From Onishia taeanensis (GTDB lineage Bacteria; Pseudomonadota; Gammaproteobacteria; Pseudomonadales; Halomonadaceae): a DNA stretch of 64,000 nucleotides. A program made the position numbers and the translations under genes. The stretch is from assembly GCF_003268885.1 (NCBI RefSeq), contig NZ_QLSX01000005.1, positions 186,001-250,000 of the forward strand, written 5' to 3'. Shown here piece after piece: positions 35,598-44,738 of this stretch (its first letter is position 1; each line of letters begins with the position of its first letter). The notes beneath the pieces were generated by a model that did not search any database, had not been told where the DNA came from, and saw only the letters and a list, made by a program, of their open reading frames with translations.

Positions 35598-37928
35598 ATG
35601 ACATTCCGCTCCCGCCTGCTGATTACCATGCTCTCGGTGGTGATACTGGCTCAGGTCGTCACCGCGGCCGCCACCCTGAGCGCCATCCGCGCCGATATCA
35701 TGGCATCCGGCCAGCGCGACCTGGACGTCGGCCTGAGCGTGCTGCGCGAGGTGCTCGATACGCGCGGCCAGCGGCTGCGTGATACGGTCGACATCCTCAC
35801 CGACGACTTCGGTTTCAAGAGTGCCGTGGCCACCAAGGACACCTCCACGCTCGAATCGGTGCTGATCAATCATGGCAGCCGCGCCGAGGCAGATATGGTG
35901 CTGCTCACCGACCCCAGCGGGCGCTTGCTGGCAAGCAGCCATCACGAGACCGGCAGCCAGCTGCCTTTCAAGGGGCTGTGGCGCGCGGCTCAGGAAGGCC
36001 AGGGCAGCGTCGAGGTAGTGCTGCAGGACGGGATTCCCTACCAGTTCGTCCTGCTGCCCGTGCGTGCGCCCAACCTGATCGGCTGGGCAGGTATGGGCTT
36101 TCGGCTAGATGCCGAACTCGCCAAAGAAATCGATGCCCTCACCCAGCTGCCGGTCAGCTTCATTGGCCACCACCTCGGTCAGGACCAGGCAAGCTATACG
36201 GCGACGTCTCGCGCTGACCTGCCGCCCGAAGAGCTGACTCAACTGCTTAGCGCACTCGATGGCATGGGTTCCGTCGCGGAACTGGATGCAAACGCCGACT
36301 ATCTGACCCGCGCCCGCTTGCTGCGCCGCGCCGGTGAGGATGAAGCCTTCGCCCTGATCCAGGCCTCACGCACGAGCCTGCTGGCACCCTATCGTAATAT
36401 TCAGTGGCAGCTGCTGGTGCTGTTCGCCGCCACCCTGACGCTGACCGCCTTGGTCGCGGCGTTCAGCGCCAGAGGCATCAGCCGCCCGCTGCGGCGACTC
36501 GCCGATGCCGCCAGGCGTATCGGCCAGGGCGAGCGTATAGCCGACCTCAAGTCTGGTCAGCACGGCGAAATGCGTGTGCTTGCGGACACACTCATGACCA
36601 TGCAGGAAGACATCGCACAGCGGGAGGCAAGCCTCCTGCACCAGTCTCGGCATGATATTCTGACAGATCTTCCCAACCGCACGTCGGCGCAGCACGACGT
36701 TCAGGGCGATATCGAGAAAGGCAGTGGTTTCACCCTTCTGCGTATGGCGATCGGCGACTTCCGCCGCATCAATGACACCTTCGGCTACGCCCTTGGCGAC
36801 CGCGTACTGATCACGCTGTCACGCCGACTCGATCGGTTGCCGGCACCAACCGTGCAGGCCTACCGCATGGGCGGGGATGAGTTCCTGCTGCGCCTGGATG
36901 CCCCGTCCTGCCCACCCGGGTGGTTCGAGACGCTCCAGGATGAGCTCGCCGAGCCAATCGATCTGGAGGGGTCACCCATCCGTCCGCGACTGTCGTTCGG
37001 CGAGGTGCGATTCCCCGAGGATGGCGACACTCCGCACCTGCTGATGCGGCGCGCCGACGTGGCCCTGGACATCGCCCGCCATCATCACCATGCCCACCAG
37101 CGCTACATTGCCGGCCAGGACGAACGGCACCTGCGTCAGTTGACCCTGATCCGCGACCTGCATGACGCGGTAGAACAGCACCAGCTGACCATGGTCTACC
37201 AGCCCAAGATACTGGCGACGAACGGCGATATCGTCCAGTTCGAGGCCCTAATGCGCTGGGAGCACCCGACGCTCGGTTTCATTCCACCCGACGAGTTCAT
37301 CACCCTTGCCGAGCGCTCCGGCAATATCCGCATGCTCAGTAGCTGGATGATCGAAACCGTCTGCGCCCAACTTCATGAGTGGCAGACACAGGGCCACGGT
37401 CTGCGCGTGGCCATCAATCTGTCGGCCGAAGACATCATGGACGAGACCCTGACAGCGCGACTGAAAGAGGTACTTGAGAGGAACGGCCTAGTGCCCGACC
37501 AGTTGGGGCTGGAAGTGACCGAGAGCGCCATCATCAAGGACCCTGCACTCGCCACGCGTCATCTGGAGGAGCTGCGCGGCGCCGGCATGACGCTGGCGAT
37601 CGACGACTTCGGCACCGGTTATTCGTCCCTCGCCCAACTGAAGCGGCTGCCGGTGCAGGAGCTCAAGATCGACAAGTCGTTCATCCTGCGCCTGGATGAC
37701 TCCCCCGACGATGAAGTAATCGTGCGCTCGACCATCGAGCTCGGCCAGAACCTCGGCCTCAAGGTCGTGGCAGAGGGCGTCGAGACCGAGGCAAGCCGCA
37801 CCATCTTGAAAGGCTTCGGCTGCCACTACCTGCAGGGCTATCTGATTGCCCGGCCACTACCCGCAGACGAGGTCACTTTATGGGTCGAGCGTTATCAAGC
37901 CCAGCAACCCCCGACACAAGGAGCCTGA
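35598..37928 (+). CDS. membrane sensor with HAMP, GGDEF and EAL domains
   Basis: A 776-residue c-di-GMP signalling protein. N-terminal helix (about 7-28), a periplasmic double-CACHE-like sensor (about 30-270), a second helix (about 277-295), HAMP (SRPLRRLADAARRIGQGE), GGDEF with the motif GGDEF at 425-429, and EAL with FEALMRW (Glu549), IDDFGTGYSSL, KIDKSF and AEGVE. Both catalytic sets look intact, although the GGDEF half lacks an RxxD I-site and its first segment is divergent, so net phosphodiesterase activity is plausible. It starts 7 bp after the upstream stop and ends 2 bp before the DUF3034 start. Confidence 0.92.
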   Translation: MTFRSRLLITMLSVVILAQVVTAAATLSAIRADIMASGQRDLDVGLSVLREVLDTRGQRLRDTVDILTDDFGFKSAVATKDTSTLESVLINHGSRAEADMVLLTDPSGRLLASSHHETGSQLPFKGLWRAAQEGQGSVEVVLQDGIPYQFVLLPVRAPNLIGWAGMGFRLDAELAKEIDALTQLPVSFIGHHLGQDQASYTATSRADLPPEELTQLLSALDGMGSVAELDANADYLTRARLLRRAGEDEAFALIQASRTSLLAPYRNIQWQLLVLFAATLTLTALVAAFSARGISRPLRRLADAARRIGQGERIADLKSGQHGEMRVLADTLMTMQEDIAQREASLLHQSRHDILTDLPNRTSAQHDVQGDIEKGSGFTLLRMAIGDFRRINDTFGYALGDRVLITLSRRLDRLPAPTVQAYRMGGDEFLLRLDAPSCPPGWFETLQDELAEPIDLEGSPIRPRLSFGEVRFPEDGDTPHLLMRRADVALDIARHHHHAHQRYIAGQDERHLRQLTLIRDLHDAVEQHQLTMVYQPKILATNGDIVQFEALMRWEHPTLGFIPPDEFITLAERSGNIRMLSSWMIETVCAQLHEWQTQGHGLRVAINLSAEDIMDETLTARLKEVLERNGLVPDQLGLEVTESAIIKDPALATRHLEELRGAGMTLAIDDFGTGYSSLAQLKRLPVQELKIDKSFILRLDDSPDDEVIVRSTIELGQNLGLKVVAEGVETEASRTILKGFGCHYLQGYLIARPLPADEVTLWVERYQAQQPPTQGA

Positions 37929-37930
37929 GG

Positions 37931-38782
37931 ATGAGGCGATCCGGGTTCTCTTTTGCCCCCATCATGCTGGCCATTCTTGCCCTGCTGAGTTCCCCTGCCA
38001 CCCAGGCGGGCAGCCGCCTGCTGGCCACCGGCGGCGTCACCCAGGTCGAGGGCGCGGCAGGGGGCGGGATATCGCCCTGGGGGGTGCTGGCCGGCACCGC
38101 GAGCGAAGGCGAGTTCGCCGCCACGGCCAGCGTCAGCCAGGCGCGAGTCGATGATTACACCCTGGGGGTAGCCGGTATCGCCGGCAACATCCAGGACCGC
38201 CTTGAGCTATCGCTGGCCCGACAACGTTTCGATCTGAACACCCTGGGCGGTCGCCTCGAGCAGGACATCCTCGGCGCCAAGCTGCGCCTCTACGGCGACC
38301 CTCTGTATGACACCTGGGGCACCTGGAGTCTGGGGGTGCAGCACAAGCGCATTGTCGATGGCGAACTGGCCAAGGCGCTTGGCGCCAAGGATACGGCAGG
38401 CACCGACATCTATCTCGCGACGAGCAAGCTCTGGTTCGCGGCGGTTGGCGGGCGGAACCTCTTGACCAACCTGACCCTGCGCTCGACCCGCGCCAACCAG
38501 GGCGGGCTGCTGGGATTCGGCGGCGATCAGAAGGCAAGTCGGTCACTGGTCGTGGAGGGCTCGCTGGGGCTGATGCTGGCGCCGGACTGGGTCGTCGGCG
38601 TCGAGTATCGCCAGAAACCCGACAACCTGGGGGTCGCCGCCGAAAACGACTGGCGCGACGTCTATGTGGCACATTTCTTCAACAAGCACGTCTCGCTGAC
38701 CGGAGCCTGGCTCGATCTTGGCGATATCGCCGGCCTGGCCGATCAGCAAGGCGGCTATCTCTCGCTGCAGGTGGCGCTATGA
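37931..38782 (+). CDS. DUF3034 family protein, exported, probably outer membrane
   Basis: A 283-residue protein of the DUF3034 family. A signal peptide ends at ATQAGS. The mature part starts LLATGGVTQVEGAAGGGISPWGVLAG and consists of alternating short strands rich in Gly and aromatic residues (RLYGDPLYDTWGTWSLGVQ, WVVGVEYRQKPDNLGV), like an outer-membrane beta barrel. The function is unknown. The ATG at 37931 has GAGCCTGAGG just upstream. The stop overlaps the globin start (ATGA at 38779-38782). DUF3034 genes tend to occur next to the same globin and EAL genes, which argues for a shared process. Confidence 0.8.
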   Translation: MRRSGFSFAPIMLAILALLSSPATQAGSRLLATGGVTQVEGAAGGGISPWGVLAGTASEGEFAATASVSQARVDDYTLGVAGIAGNIQDRLELSLARQRFDLNTLGGRLEQDILGAKLRLYGDPLYDTWGTWSLGVQHKRIVDGELAKALGAKDTAGTDIYLATSKLWFAAVGGRNLLTNLTLRSTRANQGGLLGFGGDQKASRSLVVEGSLGLMLAPDWVVGVEYRQKPDNLGVAAENDWRDVYVAHFFNKHVSLTGAWLDLGDIAGLADQQGGYLSLQVAL

Positions 38783-39411
38783 TCGGCTGTTTTCACACTC
38801 CAACGGGCGGCGCTTCTCGGAGCCGCGCTTATCGAGACGATGCCTCTGGCGGCAGTGCTTTTCGAGTCAGTGCTTTTCGGGTCAGTGCTTTTCGGGTCAG
38901 TGCTTTCCAAGCAGCATGGAGGCCGGCCCTGCTGATCGTCGGCCTTGTGATGCTGGGCGGCTGCGCTCATTCCCCTCCCGCCCCCAGTGCAGAGGAGTAT
39001 CAGGCGAGCACCGACGACGCCGGCTCACGCGCTGTGGCAAACGCCAGTGACGACAGCCTGTATGCCGCTCTTGGCGGAAAGCCTGTGATCGACGCCGTGG
39101 TCAATGACTTTCTCTATCGCATTGCCGGGGACGAGCGCATCGTCGACTTTTTCGCCAATACCAACATCGATCACTTCGCCGAGGCCTTCGCCACCCAGCT
39201 ATGCGATATCAGCGACGGCCCCTGTGACTACGCGGGTCCCTCGATGGCTCGTGCCCACCAGCAGATGGGCATCACCAACGCGCACTTCAATGCCGTAGTC
39301 GATCACCTGCGTGCCGCACTAGTCGACCAGGACGTGCCCGCCGGCCCGCGCAACCGCTTACTGGGGCGCCTGGCTCGCCTTCACGATGCGGTGATGCTAC
39401 GCCAGCCCTAA
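38779..39411 (+). CDS. group 1 truncated globin with lipoprotein signal and N-terminal repeats
   Basis: A 210-residue protein. Residues about 84-208 are a truncated globin (YAALGGKPVIDAVVNDF, then FFANTNIDHFAEAF, QMGITNAHFNAVVDHL), with His available for heme in the AHQQMGI and NAHF segments. Before it come a hydrophobic stretch and a lipobox LGGC (59-62), so the globin is probably anchored in the periplasm. The first 45 residues are unusual: they include SAFRV repeated, from a 15-bp DNA repeat at 38854-38913. No in-frame alternative start exists between the repeats and the hydrophobic stretch. It is translationally coupled to the DUF3034 gene. Confidence 0.85.
   Translation: MIGCFHTPTGGASRSRAYRDDASGGSAFRVSAFRVSAFRVSAFQAAWRPALLIVGLVMLGGCAHSPPAPSAEEYQASTDDAGSRAVANASDDSLYAALGGKPVIDAVVNDFLYRIAGDERIVDFFANTNIDHFAEAFATQLCDISDGPCDYAGPSMARAHQQMGITNAHFNAVVDHLRAALVDQDVPAGPRNRLLGRLARLHDAVMLRQP
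38854..38913 (+). repeat. 15-bp tandem repeat, four copies, inside the globin gene
   Basis: AGTGCTTTTCGRGTC occurs at 38854-38868, 38869-38883 and 38884-38898, with a partial fourth copy to 38913. Each copy adds five residues (SAFRV), so copy-number change keeps the frame. Confidence 0.9.
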
Positions 39412-39528
39412 GCCCCTCACGTCATCCTTCACGTCAGCTCTCTTCAGCCCTCACGTCAACGCTCAGGCCAGGGAAGTGCCCACACTGCGCGAGGGAGAAA
39501 AGTGAACCGCCACAAAACGTCTAGCCAT

Positions 39529-39552
39529 AAAAAAGCCGACCCGAAGGCCGGC
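39529..39552 (-). terminator. hairpin terminator for leftward transcription
   Basis: GCCGACC (39535-39541) pairs with GGCCGGC (39546-39552), with one mismatch, around a CGAA loop. The A-run at 39529-39534 becomes U6 on the minus-strand transcript. It points to a transcription unit on the minus strand to its right. Confidence 0.65.
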
Positions 39553-39627
39553 CACAGGAGGCAAAGCCCCCTTCCCCTGACGACTCATGTCGCGCGACTT
39601 GGACTCCCCTGCGGGCGTCTTCGCCGT

Positions 39628-39750
39628 TCAGTGCCGATGTTTCCCCTTGCGCCGATGATCACGCCTCACGAAGCCTAACAAGCCGATCATGAAGGCGATC
39701 ACCAAGCCCAGGGTGCCCAGTCCGAAAACCACGCTTTCATCCCAGTACAG
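39628..39750 (-). CDS. small single-helix membrane protein, possible CTG start
   Basis: A 40-residue frame, too short for routine calling. It reads YWDESVVFGLGTLGLVIAF, then MIGLLGFVRRDHRRKGKHRH: one membrane helix followed by a strongly basic tail obeying the positive-inside rule. No ATG lies at its head; CTG at 39750 has AGGAG exactly six bases upstream, while GTG and ATG further in would cut the helix. A leftward terminator (39529-39552) follows 75 bp downstream. The function is unknown. The coding claim rests on composition, ribosome site and terminator only. Confidence 0.4.
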   Translation of the reverse strand: MYWDESVVFGLGTLGLVIAFMIGLLGFVRRDHRRKGKHRH

Positions 39751-39888
39751 GCACTGCTCCTGCCGCGACGTGATGGCGTCACTCTAACGGGCGGCGACAG
39801 GAAGGGGGGTGATCTGGATCAATTTTCTCAAGCCTCGGCCACATAGCACTCCAAGGGCTTGATGTGGATCAGTTTTTGCGCGCCGCCG

Positions 39889-40395
39889 TCACAGCACCTT
39901 GCGATCTTCGACCTTGGCATGATCGGTGCCTTCCGGCAGCGGATGGCCCTTGGCCAGCTCCGCCCGAGTCGCTTCACGCACCGACAAAACCTCAAGATCG
40001 TAGGTGAGGGTCTCGCCTGCCAACGGATGATTGGTGTCGACGGTGACCTGGGTGGCCCCGACCTCAAGCACCGTTACAACCTGAGGGCCATCCTCACCGG
40101 GGGTCTGAAAGCGCATGCCGGGGGTCAACTCGGCGACCGGAAACGAGCCTCGACCCACTTCCTGCACCTTGGCTTCGTCTCGCTGACCATAGGCGTCATC
40201 AGGGCCCAGGGTGGCACTCAGGGTAGCGCCGGGAGCCTGGCCCTCTAGGGCGCTCTCCAGGCCAGCCACAATATTGACGTGGCCGTGTAGATACTCGAGG
40301 GGAGTCTCACGGGCGCGGGAGTCATCGAGCAGGGTGCCGTCGGCATCCGTCAGGCGATAGTGCAGGTTGACGACCCGATGAGGGGCGATTTGCAT
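39889..40395 (-). CDS. SlyD-like FKBP-type peptidyl-prolyl isomerase
   Basis: A 168-residue cis-trans prolyl isomerase/chaperone. The FKBP fold is interrupted by the insert-in-flap domain characteristic of SlyD: VNLHYRLTDADGTLLDDS, LEYLHGHVNIVAGLESALEG, LGPDDAYGQRDE and TVDTNHPLAGETLTYDLEVLSV. The His-rich metal-binding tail of E. coli SlyD is missing. The ATG at 40395 has AGGAG eight bases upstream; the longer frame to 40638 overlaps rfaH and is rejected. It lies 37 bp downstream of rfaH on the same strand, probably in one unit. Confidence 0.9.
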   Translation of the reverse strand: MQIAPHRVVNLHYRLTDADGTLLDDSRARETPLEYLHGHVNIVAGLESALEGQAPGATLSATLGPDDAYGQRDEAKVQEVGRGSFPVAELTPGMRFQTPGEDGPQVVTVLEVGATQVTVDTNHPLAGETLTYDLEVLSVREATRAELAKGHPLPEGTDHAKVEDRKVL

Positions 40396-40432
40396 GTAGA
40401 ACACTCCTAATACTGGACGCGCAGCCCTACGT

Positions 40433-40990
40433 TCACTGGGTGCGGCGTAGCTGGGCGATGGGCATTTCCAAGCGCTGCTGCTTGTGCAGCATGTTGAGCA
40501 GCACGATGGCACGCTCCTCGCCTTTCTGGGATTCAAAGACCGCCTTGAGATCCTGGAAGGGACCCTCGATGATCTCGACGCTCTCGCCGGCGCGGAAATA
40601 GACGTTGGCCGTCTCGTTCTCCGGCGATGTACTGGCATTGCGCCTCAGGGTCTCGATCAGGCTATCGGCTACCGCCACCGGCTCGTCGCCGAAGGTCAGC
40701 AGTTTGAGCACTCCACGAGTCGAGCGGATCGGACGCCAGTTGCTGGCGATGCGATCCAGGCGAATGAACAGATAATAGGGAAACAGCGGCTCTGCAATCC
40801 AGGCAAGTTTGCCACGGCGCTTCTTCTGCACCTCAAGTACCGGATGAAAGACATCAAAGCCCTGATTGGCGAGATGCTCGGCGGCACGAAACGACTCACT
40901 TCCCTTGCACTGGATCACATACCAGCGCGCAATGGCATCGCTCTCGACGCCATCGGCATCATGCCCCTGGCCATCAATGGCATCACTCAT
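40433..40990 (-). CDS. rfaH: transcription antitermination factor RfaH
   Basis: A 185-residue NusG paralog. The N-terminal NGN domain includes WYVIQCKGSESFRAAEHLANQGFDVFHPV and EPLFPYYLFIRL. The C-terminal KOW region has FRAGESVEIIEGPFQDLKAVFE. RfaH acts at ops elements in long lipopolysaccharide, capsule or fertility operons; no ops-bearing operon is in the window. It is about 20 residues longer than E. coli RfaH at the N-terminus (acidic, SDAIDGQGHDADGVES), which may be an extension or an overlong start. Confidence 0.88.
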   Translation of the reverse strand: MSDAIDGQGHDADGVESDAIARWYVIQCKGSESFRAAEHLANQGFDVFHPVLEVQKKRRGKLAWIAEPLFPYYLFIRLDRIASNWRPIRSTRGVLKLLTFGDEPVAVADSLIETLRRNASTSPENETANVYFRAGESVEIIEGPFQDLKAVFESQKGEERAIVLLNMLHKQQRLEMPIAQLRRTQ

Positions 40991-41243
40991 AAGTCTCCCT
41001 TCTCCTCGCGCGCATCCTTGGCAGCGACTGCAGCGATTGTCACACTTAGCGTATTCGTCGCTCTTGGCGCACGTACATCGTGGACTTCATAAACGGCCAT
41101 CTGGCGACTAACGGCCTGTCGCCGCCGTCCATGAACAGCGATAGGTATTTGATTTTCAATAGCGTCATGCGACGCGGTCATACATCATTCTAGCATTGCC
41201 CCACCGACCACGTGTAAGCCCCACCCTTTTCCGGAGTGTTTTG

Positions 41244-42608
41244 ATGCCCTCGTTATCCCCACGCCGAAGCTGGCGCGACGCCCTGGCGGTCTACCTGCGC
41301 GCACCGGTCATCACCATGCTGTTCCTGGGGTTTTCCGCCGGCCTGCCGTTTCTGCTGGTCTTCTCCACCCTCTCGGCCTGGTTGCGCAGCGACGGCGTCG
41401 AGGTGGCGGCCATCGGCTTCTTCTCCTGGATCGGCATCCTCTATTCGATCAAGTTCTTCTGGGCGCCGGTGGTCGACCGTCTGTCGCTGCCCTGGCTGAC
41501 ACCGCTGCTCGGCCAGCGACGCAGCTGGATGCTGCTCGCTCAGGCAATGATCGCCGCGGGGCTGATAGGCCTTTCCAGCCTCGACCCTCAGGGCCACCTG
41601 CCCGTGGTAGCGGCATTCGCTCTGCTGGTGGCCTTCGGCTCGGCCACCCAGGACATCGCCATCGATGCCTTTCGCATCGAGTCCGCTGCCGAGGAAGTCC
41701 AGGCCGCCATGTCTTCGACCTACATCATCGGCTACCGGGGCGGTCTGATCGCCGCCGGCGCTGGCGCGCTATACATTGCCTCGCTGGTCTCGTGGCAGGC
41801 CGCCTACCTCGCCATGGCCGCGCTGGTGAGTGTCGGCATGCTGACGGTATTGCTGCGCCCGGAGCCCAAGCGGTCGCCGCTGTCGGTACAGTTGATCCAC
41901 GAGCCCCGGGTGCGGGCCTTCCTGCGGGCGACCCGCGGTCGCCACCGGGGGCTGCGCCGTCTCGGTGCCTGGGCCATTGGCGCGGTGGTCTGCCCTTTCA
42001 CGGATTTCTTCGCCCGTCATGGCGTCAAGGCCCTGTGGCTGCTGGTCTTCGTCGGGGTCTTTCGCATCAGCGATCTGGCGATGGCCTCGATGGCCAACCC
42101 GCTATATATCGACCTGGGCTTTTCGCTGGCCACCATTGCCAACGTCACCAACGTCTTCGGCATCGCCATGAGTATCGGGGGCGGGATTCTTGGCGGGCTG
42201 CTGGTGGTGCGCTACGGAATCGGACCGATCCTGGTGCTGGGTGCCATGGCGGCGGCGTTGACCAACCTGCTGTTCGCCTCGCTGGCCCTGGCCGGCGACA
42301 GCCTGCCGATGCTGGTGGCAACCATCACCGCCGATAACCTGGCCAATGGCTTGGCAAGTGCCGTCTTCATCGCCTTCCTGTCGAGCCTGACCTCGCGAGC
42401 CTACACCGCGACCCAATATGCGCTGTTCTCGTCGCTGATGACCTTGCCCGGCAAGTTTCTAAGCGGTTTCAGCGGCATGGTGGTCGCCGCCCAGGGCTAC
42501 CCCACCTTCTTCGTGGCAGCATCGGCCCTCGGCCTGCCGGCGATCCTGCTGGCCCTGTGGATCCACCGTCGTTCCGCGCTGCTGGCCCAGCCGACACCCA
42601 GCAACTGA
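41244..42608 (+). CDS. AmpG-type MFS permease (muropeptide uptake)
   Basis: A 454-residue major facilitator with 12-14 helices. It has the AmpG pattern: FLGFSAGLPFLLVFSTLSAWLR at the first helix, KFFWAPVVDR, the LGQRRSWMLLAQ loop and ATQDIAIDAFRIE. AmpG imports anhydro-muropeptides from the periplasm for wall recycling and beta-lactamase signalling. I choose ATG 41244 because CCGGAG precedes it by nine bases and it leads into the conserved N-terminus; the frame also opens at 41196. It fits with the AmiD-type amidase and lytic transglycosylase elsewhere in the window. Confidence 0.9.
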   Translation: MPSLSPRRSWRDALAVYLRAPVITMLFLGFSAGLPFLLVFSTLSAWLRSDGVEVAAIGFFSWIGILYSIKFFWAPVVDRLSLPWLTPLLGQRRSWMLLAQAMIAAGLIGLSSLDPQGHLPVVAAFALLVAFGSATQDIAIDAFRIESAAEEVQAAMSSTYIIGYRGGLIAAGAGALYIASLVSWQAAYLAMAALVSVGMLTVLLRPEPKRSPLSVQLIHEPRVRAFLRATRGRHRGLRRLGAWAIGAVVCPFTDFFARHGVKALWLLVFVGVFRISDLAMASMANPLYIDLGFSLATIANVTNVFGIAMSIGGGILGGLLVVRYGIGPILVLGAMAAALTNLLFASLALAGDSLPMLVATITADNLANGLASAVFIAFLSSLTSRAYTATQYALFSSLMTLPGKFLSGFSGMVVAAQGYPTFFVAASALGLPAILLALWIHRRSALLAQPTPSN

Positions 42609-42731
42609 TGCAGATCGGGCCGCGATATGCATCGCGGCCCGATCTGTGATCGCCCGAAACCGGACGATGGGTAACGCTAGCCCAGGCCGACTAGGGCTTA
42701 GGCTTATTCGGCGTAGACGTGACCAACGCCA

Positions 42732-44558
42732 TCAGGACTTGAGGCTATGGCGCTGCGCATCCAGCCAGCCCAGAGCGCCCTGGGTATTGGACCACTGATC
42801 ACGCATCAGGGTGCGATACTGCCAGGCTTCGGCGCGGCTGCCGGGCTCGGGGGCATCTGCCTGGCGGCCGCGCACCTCGCGACCGCGTGGGTCGCAGAGC
42901 ATCGCCATCACGTGAGGGTTGATCCGGCGAACCTCCTCGAGCGCCTCGCGGGCCTCATCGAGGCGCTCGAGACGATACAGCGCAAGCACCCGGCCCATCA
43001 GCACACCCAGCAGAGGCGGTGTCTCGCTGGCCTGCAGGCTGACCTCGAGGGCCCGGCGGTTGCGGCTCTCGCGCAGCAGTTGGTCGAGCACCAGCTCACG
43101 CAGCCCCAGCGAGTCCTGGGCGTCCAGCGTCAGCAGCCGCTCGGCGAGCTCCCGTGAGCGCTCACGGGCGCCACGTTCCATGCCCACCACCAGCGCCAGG
43201 CCGGTGCGCAGCAGAACGGCATTATCGGCGGCGTCCCACTCGAAGTCGCCTCCCCCTTCGCTCTCGAGCTGGGTCAACCAGCGCTCCAGACGGACTGCCA
43301 GTGGCTCGAAGAGACTCGGCGCCATCCACGGCAGACTGCCAAAGCGGCTGGTCAGGGCCAGCGTCAGCGACTGCACGACCTGGGGCGAATCGAGCCACTC
43401 GGGATGCGCGCACAGCTCGCCAAGCCAGTCGCTGGCATGGGGCCAGGGGTCATCGACGAAGCCCAGTGCCGCCTCTTCATCGACCAGCACCTGGAAGTGC
43501 TTTTGCCAGGCGGCAAACAGCGTGTCCTGACGGGCGGTCGTATGGAATTCGAGGCTGCCCTCGGCGGTGCGCGTGAACTCGAGAAGTGGCGCGGTCGGCA
43601 GCGACTCGAGCAGCGCCTGCAGTGCCGCCAGGGGGTCGGCCAGATCTTCTTCGGAACTGACCATCTGCTCGGCTAGGGTGGCGCCTGGGTTCTCGGCCAG
43701 GTCGGCCAGGAACTCGAGCTGCTCTGGATCAAGATCGCCGCGGCGCGACAGCCGACGGAACCAGAACCGCGCCCGCTCGGCGGCCTCTTCGACGTTGCCT
43801 TCGTGAAGCAACAGCATGGCCTCGATATAGGCCAGGGTCGGCGAGTCAGGCAGCGCCTGCTGCGCGCGCACGAAGGCCTCACGGGCGCTTGCCAGGTCAT
43901 CGTCGTCGAGATACATCAGGCACAGTCGCTCGAGCGCCACGCCGCGCAGGAAGAGCGGGCCTCGATCGAGCACATCATCAAGCAGTGCGGTGCGCTTTTT
44001 ATGAAAGCCGCGCTCTTGATAGAGATCGATCAAGAGCTCGAAGGCCGGTTCGGCCTGCTCCGGAAGACGTTCCCAATCGGAGGTATTGAACAGCGCCTCG
44101 AGAATCTGCTGGGCCCGGCCTCGCTGGCCGCCCTCGGCGGCAATCAGCCCTGCCTCGAGCAGCGCCTGGGCCGGCGCCCGACCGCTATCCAGCGCCGCCT
44201 TGAGGGTGTCGCCCTTCCATTCGCGCAGCGACAGCATCCACATAAGGTGACCGGGTATAGGCCCCGGGAAGCGCTCGGCCCCGCAACATTGCTTGGTCTT
44301 GAGCCCGGAATCACACCAGCAGGGCTCGTTGCGCCCCGGACGCGCCAACGGCTCGCAGGCAAAATCCAGTCGCTCGAGCGGCGTCTGCGACCACAGCTCC
44401 GGGCCCAGCGCCTGTGCCAGCGAGAGCTTGCCACCGACCAGCGCCGGGCCGTCCTCGCGCACCCAGGCCATAAAGGACGGGTAATGCTCGTTGTTTCGAA
44501 TCGCCGTCAGTGCGCCGGAGGCGAAGCCCAGCAACTGTTCTACCCATACCGCCAGCAT
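42732..44558 (-). CDS. SEC-C motif protein with helical repeats
   Basis: A 608-residue protein of unknown function. A SEC-C zinc motif lies near the N-terminus: Cys80 and Cys82 in RNEPCWCDSG, then Cys91-Cys92 in KQCCG. The rest is acidic, leucine/alanine-rich and helical, with TPR-like pairs (about 130-290 and 500-600). SEC-C motifs bind zinc and occur in SecA and in many plant and bacterial proteins. The start at 44558 is chosen because GGAG lies five bases upstream; 44573 lacks one. It is probably cytoplasmic, and no neighbouring gene hints at a partner. Confidence 0.75.
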   Translation of the reverse strand: MLAVWVEQLLGFASGALTAIRNNEHYPSFMAWVREDGPALVGGKLSLAQALGPELWSQTPLERLDFACEPLARPGRNEPCWCDSGLKTKQCCGAERFPGPIPGHLMWMLSLREWKGDTLKAALDSGRAPAQALLEAGLIAAEGGQRGRAQQILEALFNTSDWERLPEQAEPAFELLIDLYQERGFHKKRTALLDDVLDRGPLFLRGVALERLCLMYLDDDDLASAREAFVRAQQALPDSPTLAYIEAMLLLHEGNVEEAAERARFWFRRLSRRGDLDPEQLEFLADLAENPGATLAEQMVSSEEDLADPLAALQALLESLPTAPLLEFTRTAEGSLEFHTTARQDTLFAAWQKHFQVLVDEEAALGFVDDPWPHASDWLGELCAHPEWLDSPQVVQSLTLALTSRFGSLPWMAPSLFEPLAVRLERWLTQLESEGGGDFEWDAADNAVLLRTGLALVVGMERGARERSRELAERLLTLDAQDSLGLRELVLDQLLRESRNRRALEVSLQASETPPLLGVLMGRVLALYRLERLDEAREALEEVRRINPHVMAMLCDPRGREVRGRQADAPEPGSRAEAWQYRTLMRDQWSNTQGALGWLDAQRHSLKS

Positions 44559-44738
44559 GTCTTCTCCCTTCACCGAGGCTTTGCGCAGGCCGAACCTGCA
44601 CCGAAGGGCAGCATGCTACCATGCCGCCCTTGGCCCCTCACTATTGTCGACCCGACTCGCTTGCCCTGTATCAGACTCGCCTTCGTTTCATTGGCCATTA
44701 TCACCCGGTTCGGGTATCGCGGCCTGAAGAAGCTGGCC

